Of a stretch of 64,000 nt of DNA, positions 27,752 to 36,066 are shown one piece after another; position 1 is the first letter of the stretch; the number at the start of each line of letters is the position of its first letter. The notes under the pieces are model-generated. The model was not told the DNA's origin. It was given only the letters and a program-made list of their open reading frames with translations, and made no database searches. The position numbers were made by a program, and so were the translations under genes. The DNA comes from Dokdonella fugitiva (GTDB lineage: Bacteria > Pseudomonadota > Gammaproteobacteria > Xanthomonadales > Rhodanobacteraceae), in the NCBI RefSeq assembly GCF_014138265.1, contig NZ_JACGXL010000002.1, positions 372,001-436,000 on the forward strand, read 5' to 3'.

Positions 27752-28684
27752 TCAGCGGCGCCGGCTGCCGCGCAGGCGTTCGATCGGAAAGCTCGCGACG
27801 TCGCCGCCGCGCTCGCGGCGCGGCTGGCCGGGCGCGGGGGCGCGCGCGATCGCGTAGACGACCTCATACGTCGCGGGCAGGACGCCGTCGGTGCGGAAAC
27901 GCTCGTACGCGGTGTCGACGCGCGCGAGATGCGCCTTGCCGGTGAGGCTGCGCTGGCGCCGCGCGTCGGCGTTGGTCGCGCCGATCGCGCGCAGTTCGTG
28001 CATGAGGCTGCGCACGTCGGCGTAGGTGAGCGTGAAGTCTTCACGCTCGAGCACCGGATCGCGGAAGCCGCTCGCGAGGAGGCCGTCGCCGATGTCGTGC
28101 ATGTCGATGAAGCGGCTCACGTGCGGGCCGCGATCGACTTCGGCGAACGCCGCGCGCAGTTCCTTCAGCGTGTCCGGTCCGAACGTCGAAAACAGCAGCA
28201 GGCCCTCCGGGCGCAGCACGCGGCGGAACTCGGCGAGCGCAAGGCCGGGATCGTCGCACCACTGCAGGCACAGGCTCGAATGCACGAGGTCGACGCTCGC
28301 GTCGGCGAGCGGCAGCGCCTGCGCGTCGGCGCAGACGGGGAGGAAAGCGGGGCCAGGTTCATGTTCCGTCGAGGTCGAGGGCAGCGCTTCGCCCACGGAA
28401 AACGAACCCGACTCCGTTCTCCCCAACGCTTCGCGCAGCATCGGCAGCGCGAGGTCGAGCGCAATCACCTGCGCGTGCGGATAGCGCGCGCGCAACGCGA
28501 CACAGCCATCGCCGGGGCCGCAGCCGACGTCGACGATGCGTCCCGGTGCGAAATCCGCGATCCCGTCGAGATGCTCGCGCAGGCGCGCGGCGACCTCCGA
28601 CTGCAGCGGCGAATGCGCGGCGTAGCTCGCCGCGGCACGACCGAACGCGCGGCGGATGTGACCGCGATCGAGGCCCGCGCTCAT
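27752..28684 (-). CDS. bioC: Malonyl-ACP O-methyltransferase BioC
   Basis: A 310-residue class I SAM methyltransferase. Motif I is IVDVGCGPGDGCVALRARYP, motif II is VDLVHSSLCLQWCDDP, and RRVLRPEGLLLFSTFGPDTL is a BioC hallmark. BioC methylates the free carboxyl of malonyl-ACP so that fatty acid synthase can build the pimeloyl chain of biotin. It is the last gene of bioB-bioF-orf-bioH-bioC, and its ATG overlaps the bioH stop by 4 bases. The last ~40 residues are basic (ending RLRGSRRR), longer than usual. Confidence 0.93.
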   Translation of the reverse strand: MSAGLDRGHIRRAFGRAAASYAAHSPLQSEVAARLREHLDGIADFAPGRIVDVGCGPGDGCVALRARYPHAQVIALDLALPMLREALGRTESGSFSVGEALPSTSTEHEPGPAFLPVCADAQALPLADASVDLVHSSLCLQWCDDPGLALAEFRRVLRPEGLLLFSTFGPDTLKELRAAFAEVDRGPHVSRFIDMHDIGDGLLASGFRDPVLEREDFTLTYADVRSLMHELRAIGATNADARRQRSLTGKAHLARVDTAYERFRTDGVLPATYEVVYAIARAPAPGQPRRERGGDVASFPIERLRGSRRR

Positions 28685-29442
28685 GCGGGCAGCTCCGCCG
28701 AGAACACGACGAGCGCGTCGGCGATCGCGGCTGCGAACTCGAGGAACGGCGCATGGCCGCTGTTGAACTCCAGATGGCGCGCGTGCGGCGCGTGGGCGGC
28801 CGCCCATTGCAGCGCGGCCGGCGGCACGAGGCGGTCGCGCCGTCCGCCGATCCACAGGCTCGGCATCGCGAGCCCGGCGAGCGCGTCGCGCAGGTCGCTC
28901 GCGTCGAGCGCGGCAAGGCCGTCGCAGAGCGCTTCGACGCTCGGCTCGCCGCGGGCGAACACGAGCTGCTTGAGTTCGCGCAACTGCGCCTGCGCGTGCG
29001 GCGAACCGAGCGTCTCGAGCGCGAGGAAACGTTCGATCGCGTGGCGGTAGCGCGCGCGCAGCTCGCTCGCGAACTCGCCGAACACGGTCGCGGCGACGCC
29101 GTTGGGCCAGTCCGGTGCGGCGACGAAGCGCGGGCTCGAGGCGAGCATGGCGAGCCCGCGCACCTGCGCCGGCGCGTCGAGCGCCGCGCGCAGCGCGACG
29201 AGGCCGCCGAGCGACCAGCCGACCCACAGCGCGCGCGGCGTAGCCGCCGCGATGCGCCGCGCGCTGTCGGCGACGTCGAAATGCGCCTCGTCGCGCGCGA
29301 AGCCGTGGCCGGGCAGGTCGACGAGGTGCACGCGGAAGTGCGGCACCAGCGCGGCGAGCAGTGGAGCGAAGATGCCGCCGTGCATCGCCCAGCCATGCAC
29401 GAGCACGAGGTCGGGACCTTGGCCGTGGATTTCGATATGCAT
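28681..29442 (-). CDS. bioH: Pimeloyl-ACP methyl ester carboxylesterase BioH
   Basis: A 253-residue alpha/beta hydrolase. The oxyanion region is LVLVHGWAMHGG, the nucleophile elbow is GWSLGG (Ser ~77), the acid lies in GGRRDRLVP and the His in NSGHAPFLE. BioH releases pimeloyl-ACP from its methyl ester and so stops chain extension begun by BioC. The gene overlaps bioC by 4 bases and follows the 129-residue ORF by 11 bases. Length and context match the family. Confidence 0.93.
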   Translation of the reverse strand: MHIEIHGQGPDLVLVHGWAMHGGIFAPLLAALVPHFRVHLVDLPGHGFARDEAHFDVADSARRIAAATPRALWVGWSLGGLVALRAALDAPAQVRGLAMLASSPRFVAAPDWPNGVAATVFGEFASELRARYRHAIERFLALETLGSPHAQAQLRELKQLVFARGEPSVEALCDGLAALDASDLRDALAGLAMPSLWIGGRRDRLVPPAALQWAAAHAPHARHLEFNSGHAPFLEFAAAIADALVVFSAELPA

Positions 29443-29453
29443 CGCGGATCGGG

Positions 29454-29843
29454 TCAGCAGGATGAGGTCGGGGGTAGTGCGGTCGCGCGGGCGCGCGCGA
29501 CGCGCGGGCCGAGCAGTCGCCACAGGAATTCCGCGTGGCGACGCGTGCAGCGCCCGCGTGCGCGCAACCAGCGCGGCCTGCGCTGTTGCGCGAGGATCGC
29601 TTCGGCGAGCCACTGCATGTCGAACGCGTCCCACACGCCCGCGGTCGCACAGAGGTTCGCGCACACCGCCGGGTGCACTTCGTCGAGCAGGATCGCGCGC
29701 AGCTCGTGCGCGCTGTAGCGCGTTGGTGCGAGCGCGGCCGCCGCGGCACGCACGTGCGGACGGACCGGCGCGTCGAGATAGAGGTCCGACAGCGCGCGCC
29801 AGACCGGTTCGCGTCCGGCGCGGTCGTCGCACGCCGGCATCAT
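29454..29843 (-). CDS. Conserved hypothetical protein within the biotin operon
   Basis: A 129-residue helical, soluble protein. It begins MMPACDDRAGREPVWRALSD and contains LRAILLDEVHPAVCANL and WDAFDMQWLAEAIL. I do not recognise a functional family. Its ATG overlaps the bioF stop by 4 bases and bioH follows 11 bases later, so it is co-translated with the biotin enzymes. Whether it takes part in biotin synthesis is unknown. It has three Cys residues and a basic C-terminal part. Confidence 0.75.
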   Translation of the reverse strand: MMPACDDRAGREPVWRALSDLYLDAPVRPHVRAAAAALAPTRYSAHELRAILLDEVHPAVCANLCATAGVWDAFDMQWLAEAILAQQRRPRWLRARGRCTRRHAEFLWRLLGPRVARARATALPPTSSC

Positions 29844-31006
29844 CGCGACGCACCCGCGAGTGCATCGAGCAGGCGCTCGACGTCGCTCTCGGCGTGCCGC
29901 ACCGACAATGCGACGCGCAGGCGTGCATGGCCCTTCGGCACCGTCGGCGGACGGATCGCGGGCACGAAGAAGCCGGCATCGCCGAGCCGCTGCGACAGCG
30001 CGAGCGCGGCGGCGCTGTCGCCGACCACGACCGGCTGGATCGGCGTGCGCGAATCGAGCACGCCGATCCCGCGCGCGGCCGCGCCGGCGCGGAAATGCGC
30101 GACGAGGCGCTGCAGGCGATCGCGGCGCCAGCCTTCGTGGCGCGCGACGTCGATCGCCACGCGTGTCGCCGCGGCGAGCGCAGGCGGCAGCGCGGTCGTG
30201 TAGACGAACGTGCGCGCCGACTGCACGAGGCCGTCGACGAGCGCCGCGCTGCCGGCGACGAACGCACCGGCGACGCCGAGCGCCTTGCCGAGCGTGCCCA
30301 TCAACACCGGCACGTCGTCCTGCGTGAGTCCCGCTTCGGCGACGCTGCCGGCACCGTCGGCACCGAGCACGCCGAGGCCGTGCGCGTCGTCGACCATGAG
30401 CGTCGCGCGTTCGGCGTGAGCGAGCCGGGCGAGTTCGCGCAGCGGCGCGACGTCGCCGTCCATGCTGAACACGCCGTCGGTCGCGAGCAACGCAGCGGCA
30501 TCGGGCTTCGCACGGAGCTGGCGCGCCGCGCTCGCGACGTCGCCGTGCACGTAGCGCTTGAGCGCACAGCCGGCGAGCTGCGCCGCGTCGAGCAGGCTCG
30601 CGTGGTCGAGCTTGTCCTCGACGCAGAGGTCGTCGGCGCCGAGCAGCGCGGTGACGACGCCGAGGTTGGCCATGTAGCCGGTCGAGAACAGCAGCGCGCG
30701 CTCGCGCCCGGTCCAGCGCGCGAGCGCGTCCTCGAGGTCCGCATGCTCGCTGCGATGGCCGCCGAGCAGGTGCGCGGCACCTGCGCCGACGCCCCAGCGC
30801 GCCGCCGCACGCGCGAGCGCCTCGCGCAGCGCCGGATGCTGGGCGAGGCCGAGATAGTCGTTGCTCGCGAAGTCGAGCAGGCGCCGGCCGTCGACGACGA
30901 TCGTCGCGCCGTCGACCAGCTCGACGTTGCGCAAGCGGCGCAGCAGCGACGCGCGCGCGCGCTCCGCCTGCACATCGGCCAGGCGGGCGAGCAGGTCGGG
31001 GCGCAT
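29840..31006 (-). CDS. bioF: 8-amino-7-oxononanoate synthase BioF
   Basis: A 388-residue PLP enzyme of the alpha-oxoamine synthase family. DFASNDYLGLA near the start, the GGHRSEH motif, VDDAHGLGVLG and the lysine segment MGTLGKALG are all present. It condenses pimeloyl-ACP with alanine to give 8-amino-7-oxononanoate. The ATG at 31006 lies 28 bases after bioB. The length is normal. Confidence 0.95.
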   Translation of the reverse strand: MRPDLLARLADVQAERARASLLRRLRNVELVDGATIVVDGRRLLDFASNDYLGLAQHPALREALARAAARWGVGAGAAHLLGGHRSEHADLEDALARWTGRERALLFSTGYMANLGVVTALLGADDLCVEDKLDHASLLDAAQLAGCALKRYVHGDVASAARQLRAKPDAAALLATDGVFSMDGDVAPLRELARLAHAERATLMVDDAHGLGVLGADGAGSVAEAGLTQDDVPVLMGTLGKALGVAGAFVAGSAALVDGLVQSARTFVYTTALPPALAAATRVAIDVARHEGWRRDRLQRLVAHFRAGAAARGIGVLDSRTPIQPVVVGDSAAALALSQRLGDAGFFVPAIRPPTVPKGHARLRVALSVRHAESDVERLLDALAGASR

Positions 31007-31034
31007 CGGCTTCGCCGGCGAAGGCACGCGCGGA

Positions 31035-32048
31035 TCAGGCGGCGGCTTCGGCCGCGCAGCGCTCGACGATGTCCGCATGCACCGTGTTCGATTCGACGTC
31101 GACCTCGAGCGCATGGATGCCGAGGCGCGCGAACAGCGCCTGGTCGTGCTCGACGTCGGGGTTGCCGGTGGTGAGCAGCTTCTCGCCGTAGAAGATCGAA
31201 TTGGCGCCGGCGAGGAAACACAGCGCCTGCAGCTCGTCACTCATCTCGGCGCGGCCGGCGGACAGGCGCACCATCGACTTCGGCATCGCGATGCGCGCAG
31301 CCGCGATCGTGCGCACGAACTCGAACGGATCGAGCGCCCTGGTGCCCGCGAGCGGCGTGCCCGCGACCTGCACGAGGCGGTTGATCGGCACCGAATCCGG
31401 ATGCGCGGGCAGGGTCGCCAGCGCGTGCAGCAGGCCCGCGCGCTGTTCGCGCGATTCGCCCATGCCGACGATGCCGCCGCAGCAGATCTTGAGGCCCGCG
31501 TCGCGCACATGGCCGAGCGTGTCGAGGCGATCCTGATATTCGCGCGTGTGGATGATCTCGGTGTAGAACTCCGGCGCGCTGTCGAGATTGTGGTTGTAGT
31601 AGTCGAGACCTGCGTGCTTGAGCGCATGCGCCTGCGGTTCGCTGAGCATGCCGAGCGTCGCGCACGTCTCCATGCCGAGCGCCTTGACCGCACCGATCAT
31701 CGCGGCGACCTTCGGGATGTCGCGGTCCTTCGGCGAACGCCAGGCTGCGCCCATGCAGAAGCGCGTCGCACCGGCCGCCTTCGCCGCCTGCGCCTTCGCG
31801 AGCACGGCGTCGAGGTCCATGAGCTTCTCGGCCTCGACGCCGGTCGCGTAGCGCGCGGCTTGCGGGCAGTAGGCGCAGTCCTCGGGGCAGCCGCCGGTCT
31901 TGATCGACAGCAGGGTCGACACCTGCACGGCGTTCGGGTCGTGGTGCTCGCGGTGCACGCCTTGCGCGCGCGCGACGAGGTCGGCGAACGGCAGCTCGAG
32001 CAGGGCGAGGATTTCGGCGCGGGTCCAGTCGTGGCGCAGGGCGGTCAT
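31035..32048 (-). CDS. bioB: Biotin synthase BioB
   Basis: A 337-residue radical-SAM enzyme. The cluster-binding [10 protein letters not shown] follows [21 protein letters not shown] and the later [12 protein letters not shown] are BioB hallmarks. It inserts sulfur into dethiobiotin, the last step of biotin synthesis. It is the first gene of the minus-strand operon bioB-bioF-orf-bioH-bioC. bioA and bioD are absent from this window. A BirA-like operator lies about 100 bases upstream. Confidence 0.96.
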   Translation of the reverse strand: MTALRHDWTRAEILALLELPFADLVARAQGVHREHHDPNAVQVSTLLSIKTGGCPEDCAYCPQAARYATGVEAEKLMDLDAVLAKAQAAKAAGATRFCMGAAWRSPKDRDIPKVAAMIGAVKALGMETCATLGMLSEPQAHALKHAGLDYYNHNLDSAPEFYTEIIHTREYQDRLDTLGHVRDAGLKICCGGIVGMGESREQRAGLLHALATLPAHPDSVPINRLVQVAGTPLAGTRALDPFEFVRTIAAARIAMPKSMVRLSAGRAEMSDELQALCFLAGANSIFYGEKLLTTGNPDVEHDQALFARLGIHALEVDVESNTVHADIVERCAAEAAA

Positions 32049-32146
32049 GCGGAATCCGGGAAGTCGTACGGAAAGGGCGGTTCGGGCGCGCTCGCGGTGC
32101 CGGCGTGCGCGGTGCAGGCTCGGCAGTCTCGGCATCGCGCGGGAGG

Positions 32147-32180
32147 CTGTCAACCTGATGGAGGCCGGCATGGTTGACGG
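32147..32180 (-). promoter_or_regulatory. Predicted BirA operator / bioB promoter between bioB and comF
   Basis: CTGTCAACC, 16 bases, then GGTTGACGG. The E. coli bio operator has the same form and the same 16-base spacing (TTGTAAACC-N16-GGTTTACAA). On the minus strand one half-site contains TTGACA, a consensus -35 box for bioB, with GAGACT 17 bases further as a possible -10. BirA bound to biotinyl-AMP would block this promoter. The other half overlaps the start codon of comF (32170). Confidence 0.75.
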
Positions 32181-32871
32181 CTGGATCGATCGTGGCTTGC
32201 GCGTGCTGCTGCCGCCGCGCTGCCTGCTCTGCGGTGCCCGCGGCGCCGGCACGAGCGACCTGTGCGCCGGTTGTGCGGCTGATCTCGCGCCGAACGCCCC
32301 GTGCTGCCCAAGCTGCGCGTTGCCGCTCGCGACACCGGCGCCCGCGTGCGGCGCCTGCCTTGCGCGCGCGCCGCCGTTCGCCCGCGCCTGGGTACCGCTG
32401 CGCTATGCCCATCCGCTCGACCTGCTCGAGGCACGCTTCAAGTTCCACGCCGACCTCGCCGCGGGGCGCGTGCTCGCCGGCCAGCTGGTCGAATGCGCCG
32501 CGCGCGCCGCGCCCGACCTGCCGGCGATGATCGTGCCGGTGCCGCTGCACGTCGCGCGCCTGCGCGAGCGCGGCTACAACCAGGCGCTCGAGCTCGCGCG
32601 TCCGCTCGCGCGCGTGCTCGGCGTTCCGCTGTGCCACGACGCGCTGCGACGCGCTCGCGCGACCCCCGCGCAGACCGGCCTCGACGCGAAGATGCGCCGG
32701 CGCAACCTGCGCGGCGCATTCGCCGTCGCGCCGGGCTTCGAATGGCCCGACCACGTCGCGTTGTTCGACGACGTCATGACGACCGGCGCGACCCTGCGCG
32801 AAGCCGCCCGCACCCTGCGTCGCGCAGGCGTCACACGTGTCGACGCGTGGGCATTAGCGAGGTCGCCATAG
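32170..32871 (+). CDS. comF: ComF family phosphoribosyltransferase-like protein
   Basis: A 233-residue protein. Four cysteine pairs in the first ~65 residues (CLLCG, CAGC, CCPSC, CGAC) form zinc-ribbon modules. The PRTase part has [17 protein letters not shown] and the PRPP-binding loop [14 protein letters not shown]. ComF/GntX proteins act in DNA uptake, and are often encoded next to bio genes in gammaproteobacteria. The ATG at 32170 has GGAGG five bases upstream; an in-frame ATG at 32158 is possible. Confidence 0.9.
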   Translation: MVDGWIDRGLRVLLPPRCLLCGARGAGTSDLCAGCAADLAPNAPCCPSCALPLATPAPACGACLARAPPFARAWVPLRYAHPLDLLEARFKFHADLAAGRVLAGQLVECAARAAPDLPAMIVPVPLHVARLRERGYNQALELARPLARVLGVPLCHDALRRARATPAQTGLDAKMRRRNLRGAFAVAPGFEWPDHVALFDDVMTTGATLREAARTLRRAGVTRVDAWALARSP

Positions 32872-32914
32872 CGGTGAGATGGGGGCCAATGCCAATTCAA
32901 CCGCCTTGTCGCTT

Positions 32915-32937
32915 GACACTTGCTGAAAAACAGTGTC
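32915..32937 (+). promoter_or_regulatory. Inverted repeat upstream of the MerR-like gene
   Basis: GACACT and AGTGTC form 6-bp arms around an 11-base A-rich centre, 20 bases before the ATG at 32957. A TTGACA overlaps the left arm and TAGACT lies at 32944-32949. The layout fits an operator for autoregulation by the MerR-like protein encoded next. Promoter spacing is not standard. Confidence 0.45.
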
Positions 32938-32956
32938 CAGCACTAGACTCTGAACT

Positions 32957-33403
32957 ATGGCAAAGGCACCAGAAGGATTTGAGACTCGGGAGGCCGCGGC
33001 TATTTCTGGGCTGCGCGTAACGGTTGTCGATTATTTGGCACGAACGCAGGTCGTCATTCCCTCAATAAAAGCCACTCCAGGAAGAGGGCGTCCACGTCTA
33101 TATTCTTTTGGGGACCTTGTCGCACTTCGTGCAGTGAAGTCACTCCTTGCAGCGAAAGTCGAGGTCGCTAATGTGAAGCGCTGCATGGCAACGCTGCAGC
33201 GAAAGTACGGCAAGAACTTGACGACCTGTCCGGCAGACTATTTATTCACAGATGGCCAATCTGTTTTTCTCTCGGATGGCGATAGGTCGGTCGCCGACGT
33301 GACCAAGGGCGGCCAGCAAGTATTCCTATTCATGTGCGATCTACGGCAAATCCACGCGTTGACCGCCCGCGCCGCCATCAAGCGGCGGGCTGTCAGTGCG
33401 TAA
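32957..33403 (+). CDS. MerR-like helix-turn-helix regulator (island gene 1)
   Basis: A 148-residue protein. The N-terminal half has a MerR-type DNA-binding arrangement: FETREAAAISGLRVTVVDYL, a GRGRPRLYSFGDLVALR wing and a following helix. The C-terminal half, with DYLFTDGQSVFLSDGDRSV, looks like a small beta-rich ligand or interaction domain. It begins the stretch of lower GC content that runs to about 36.0 kb. The three-gene operon starting 114 bases downstream is the likely target. The ligand is unknown. Confidence 0.7.
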   Translation: MAKAPEGFETREAAAISGLRVTVVDYLARTQVVIPSIKATPGRGRPRLYSFGDLVALRAVKSLLAAKVEVANVKRCMATLQRKYGKNLTTCPADYLFTDGQSVFLSDGDRSVADVTKGGQQVFLFMCDLRQIHALTARAAIKRRAVSA

Positions 33404-33517
33404 GAAAAAGCAGCAACGCTGGGCCGCTAGAGTTAGACTAATCGACCGACGAGCCGGCCCAATTGGCGTTCTGTTTCGGGTATATCAAGACTTCCCTACC
33501 TACTGTGGGAGTGACTC

Positions 33518-34003
33518 ATGAGCGACCCAAGCCTTCACACGCGAACCGCTCAAGCAATTAACTTTGGGTTGCTCGCTGCTCGGTCATCCGACGCAATCGC
33601 TAGAGCTGGCTCGCAGGCTCTTTCGTTGGAAGATCAAGCAATCTTGGGCAAGGCGGCAGACTTTTTGCATCAGGCGGCACAAGGCGCCGAATTCATCGCG
33701 AGCGGCACACAATCTGGAGGAAGTGCGTTCGCAAGCACGGAAGCGCTTGGCTACGCGCTCCGACCAGTCGAGTCACTTGATGCAGTGCTCAGAGGTCGAC
33801 AAGCACCGCTCGTGTTCAGTGAGCTGGAGACTGCCGTGCGCGAAATTGCGGCGGGACATAGCGCTTCGGTTGACGTGAATACATTAAACGCGGTCAGACT
33901 TTTTTTTGATCGTCTCTATACGTCATTGCTTGGCATGATTGAGCACAACCGCCTGCGGCCTTCTCGCCATGACCTAAAAGTTGGCCTTGGGTACCACGCC
34001 TAG
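33518..34003 (+). CDS. Uncharacterised helical protein (island gene 2)
   Basis: A 161-residue soluble protein, mainly helical, not recognised. It has no Cys, no signal peptide and no obvious motif. The start has a GGAG site. Its 3' end overlaps the HExxH gene by 23 bases, so the two are co-translated. A/T content is visibly higher than in the flanking genes. It could be a partner or regulator of the putative protease. Confidence 0.65.
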   Translation: MSDPSLHTRTAQAINFGLLAARSSDAIARAGSQALSLEDQAILGKAADFLHQAAQGAEFIASGTQSGGSAFASTEALGYALRPVESLDAVLRGRQAPLVFSELETAVREIAAGHSASVDVNTLNAVRLFFDRLYTSLLGMIEHNRLRPSRHDLKVGLGYHA

Positions 34004-35363
34004 TCAACCGTTTCAGACCGTTCACTATCGCCGTCTTCAGGCGGCCGGCCTTTGCTCGGCCCTTAAGCAGCGTTTTGCTGAGCTAAGGTCGCGCGATTTC
34101 CCGGATGAAGGCGCTGCTCAAGCTCTCGAACTGCTTGAGGAATTGCTCTCTACACTTAGAAGCGAAATCGCCAGCATTTCCGATGAGCGTACGCTCGTCA
34201 TGGTTACGCTGGTCGTGTTCGAGCTTGGCAAGACCCTCGAATATTTCGACAACGCGGGAACAGATCAAACTCCCCGTGGACTCGTGTGTCTACTGCGGTC
34301 TCTCTACGAGCGATTAGGGAGAAACTCTGCGTTGCTTGCCTGGCCGCAAGCTGACTACAACTTCACAATCCGAAATTACGTCGAAACGTTGAAGCGACTC
34401 TTTGCGAATATGGGGCCGAACGCAAAGATGGACGGCATACTTGCAAAGTACAAAGGCCCAGCAGACTTCGTCTCGTTCCCACGAATCGAAAGAGATAACG
34501 TGCTAATGCACGCTATTTTCGGTCATGAGCTTGGGCATCCCATTGCTACAGATTTCCTGACGCAGGAGTCCGCGAAGCCAGAGTATGCGACGAAAGAGCT
34601 TGAGATTCGTAACGAGGTGAGCGCCGCTTTGGGCGCTGCGAATTCTCTCGCGGAGCTGCATACAGCGATGCAAACGGTATTCGCGCTGAGATTTCGTGCG
34701 CTTGAAGAGCTGATCTCCGACACCGTGGGTATCTATCTGTTCGGTCCCAGTGCCCTTTTCGCTGGCTACGAGATAAATCTGTGGGCACTGGATGTTGTGC
34801 CTTCTGCAGGCAACGACTGCTATCCCCCGGGCCGAATGCGAATTCGCGTATGTCTGGAGGCCGCGCGTTCTCTGAAGCATCTCGCCGTGCTCGCAAACCA
34901 CTCGGATTCGCCATCTTTCCGCGCAGCGGCATCGCTCACGGATCAGCTGGCTGCTCTAGCTGCCGAGGATAGTGACAAGAAGGCGATTGAGACAAATGCC
35001 CTCGCGAAAATCGCCTATAAATGGGTGGATGCTTCGTTGTCAGACGCCCAAGCATTTGCGAAACAAGCAGTGGGAAGTGCTGTATACGAAGACGCGATAT
35101 TCGAGGCCGAAGTGCCCGACCTTGTTGGACGCCTGAAAAACGGCCTCCCACCAAACGAGCTTGGAAATTCTCTGAACCCGCGGCGAGTTGATGAGCGATC
35201 GGCGATCCTCGCTGCATGGCTCGCCGTATTGGAGGAATCACAGTCGCCTACAGCGACGACCGGGAGTACCGATGATGTCGCTAGGCTCAACGAAAAAACT
35301 CTCAGGGCTCTTGAATATATAGTGCTGGAACGCGAGTATCGCGAATGGGGCAAGACCCGATGA
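33981..35363 (+). CDS. Putative zinc metallopeptidase with HExxH motif (island gene 3)
   Basis: A 460-residue protein. Residues ~182-186 read HELGH, inside HAIFGHELGHPIATDF. About 57 residues later LEELISDTVG gives a Glu followed by Asp, an arrangement like the third zinc ligand of M48-type peptidases. There is no signal peptide or clear membrane helix. The rest is helical and unrecognised. A TTG at 33981 appears to be the start, because the upstream ATG meets a stop at once. The gene overlaps both neighbours. Peptidase activity is inferred only from the motif. Confidence 0.65.
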   Translation: MALGTTPSQPFQTVHYRRLQAAGLCSALKQRFAELRSRDFPDEGAAQALELLEELLSTLRSEIASISDERTLVMVTLVVFELGKTLEYFDNAGTDQTPRGLVCLLRSLYERLGRNSALLAWPQADYNFTIRNYVETLKRLFANMGPNAKMDGILAKYKGPADFVSFPRIERDNVLMHAIFGHELGHPIATDFLTQESAKPEYATKELEIRNEVSAALGAANSLAELHTAMQTVFALRFRALEELISDTVGIYLFGPSALFAGYEINLWALDVVPSAGNDCYPPGRMRIRVCLEAARSLKHLAVLANHSDSPSFRAAASLTDQLAALAAEDSDKKAIETNALAKIAYKWVDASLSDAQAFAKQAVGSAVYEDAIFEAEVPDLVGRLKNGLPPNELGNSLNPRRVDERSAILAAWLAVLEESQSPTATTGSTDDVARLNEKTLRALEYIVLEREYREWGKTR

Positions 35364-35962
35364 GCGTGCTGGGTAAAACGAGGCTGATATCGGCGATCGA
35401 GCAAACCGATCCAAAGGCGCGGCTTGTCGTAACCCCTCTCCTGAACCGAACTCAGATTGGGGAGGCGTCCATTGATATCCGCTTGGGTAACGACTTTGTT
35501 GTGACGAGGCGCGGAAATCTCGCATCTATTGATCCAGCGAGCTCCGATCCGCGTTCTATACGGTACAACTCTCGTCATTACTCCAATTTCGGGGCGAAAT
35601 TTTTTCTTCACCCAAACGAACTCGTGCTCGGCAGCACTCTCGAGTACATCAAACTACCGCAGAATCTGGCCGGGTGGGTGACATCGCGCTCGCGCTGGGG
35701 CAGAGTGGGTCTCGTCATTGCCACAGCGACGGCAATTCAACCGGGTTTTGCAGGCACCATCACATTGGAGCTTGTCAATCTCGGCGAAGTCCCGCTGGTT
35801 CTGTATCCCGGCCTACTCGTAGCGCAAATTATTCTTTCGGACTGCGAGGGCGCCGCCGCCTATGGCGGAACATTCGCGCAGCAGGTCGACCCGGGGCACG
35901 GCAATATTTCTGCTGACGCCGAAATGAAATTTTGGACGGGGGAGGGTCTCCGCCAGCCGTAG
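35360..35962 (+). CDS. dCTP deaminase/dUTPase-fold protein (island gene 4)
   Basis: A 200-residue protein of the trimeric Dcd/Dut fold. EASIDIRLGNDF, GWVTSRSRWGRVGL and QPGFAGTITLELVNLG align with E. coli Dcd. The catalytic Glu (137 here, 138 in E. coli), Ser111 and Arg115 are kept. The E. coli AHRIDPG motif reads ATAIQPG, so the substrate may differ; a dUTPase-like or binding role is possible. The ATG overlaps the previous stop by 4 bases. In the context of a small low-GC island, a nucleotide-depleting antiviral role is conceivable but unproven. Confidence 0.78.
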   Translation: MSVLGKTRLISAIEQTDPKARLVVTPLLNRTQIGEASIDIRLGNDFVVTRRGNLASIDPASSDPRSIRYNSRHYSNFGAKFFLHPNELVLGSTLEYIKLPQNLAGWVTSRSRWGRVGLVIATATAIQPGFAGTITLELVNLGEVPLVLYPGLLVAQIILSDCEGAAAYGGTFAQQVDPGHGNISADAEMKFWTGEGLRQP

Positions 35963-36066
35963 TGCCAGAGCCTTTCCGCAAGCAGGAGAGGAAAAAACTA
36001 GCGCAGCGGCGCGGAAAACCAGAGCCGTCCATCGCGGGGTAGCACCCACATCGCGACGAGCGCGAC

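Noticed and set aside
33981-35363. Assignment of the HExxH protein to the ImmA/IrrE family
   Set aside because: HELGH is present, but the family's flanking pattern and the usual neighbouring Xre regulator are absent.
35360-35962. Assignment to the antiviral AvcD-type deaminases
   Set aside because: Those have a cytidine-deaminase zinc fold with a P-loop domain. This protein has the trimeric Dcd/Dut fold, so the analogy is only functional.
32872-36066. Integrated phage or integrative element with attachment sites
   Set aside because: No integrase, no tRNA and no clear direct repeats were found at the two edges of the low-GC stretch.
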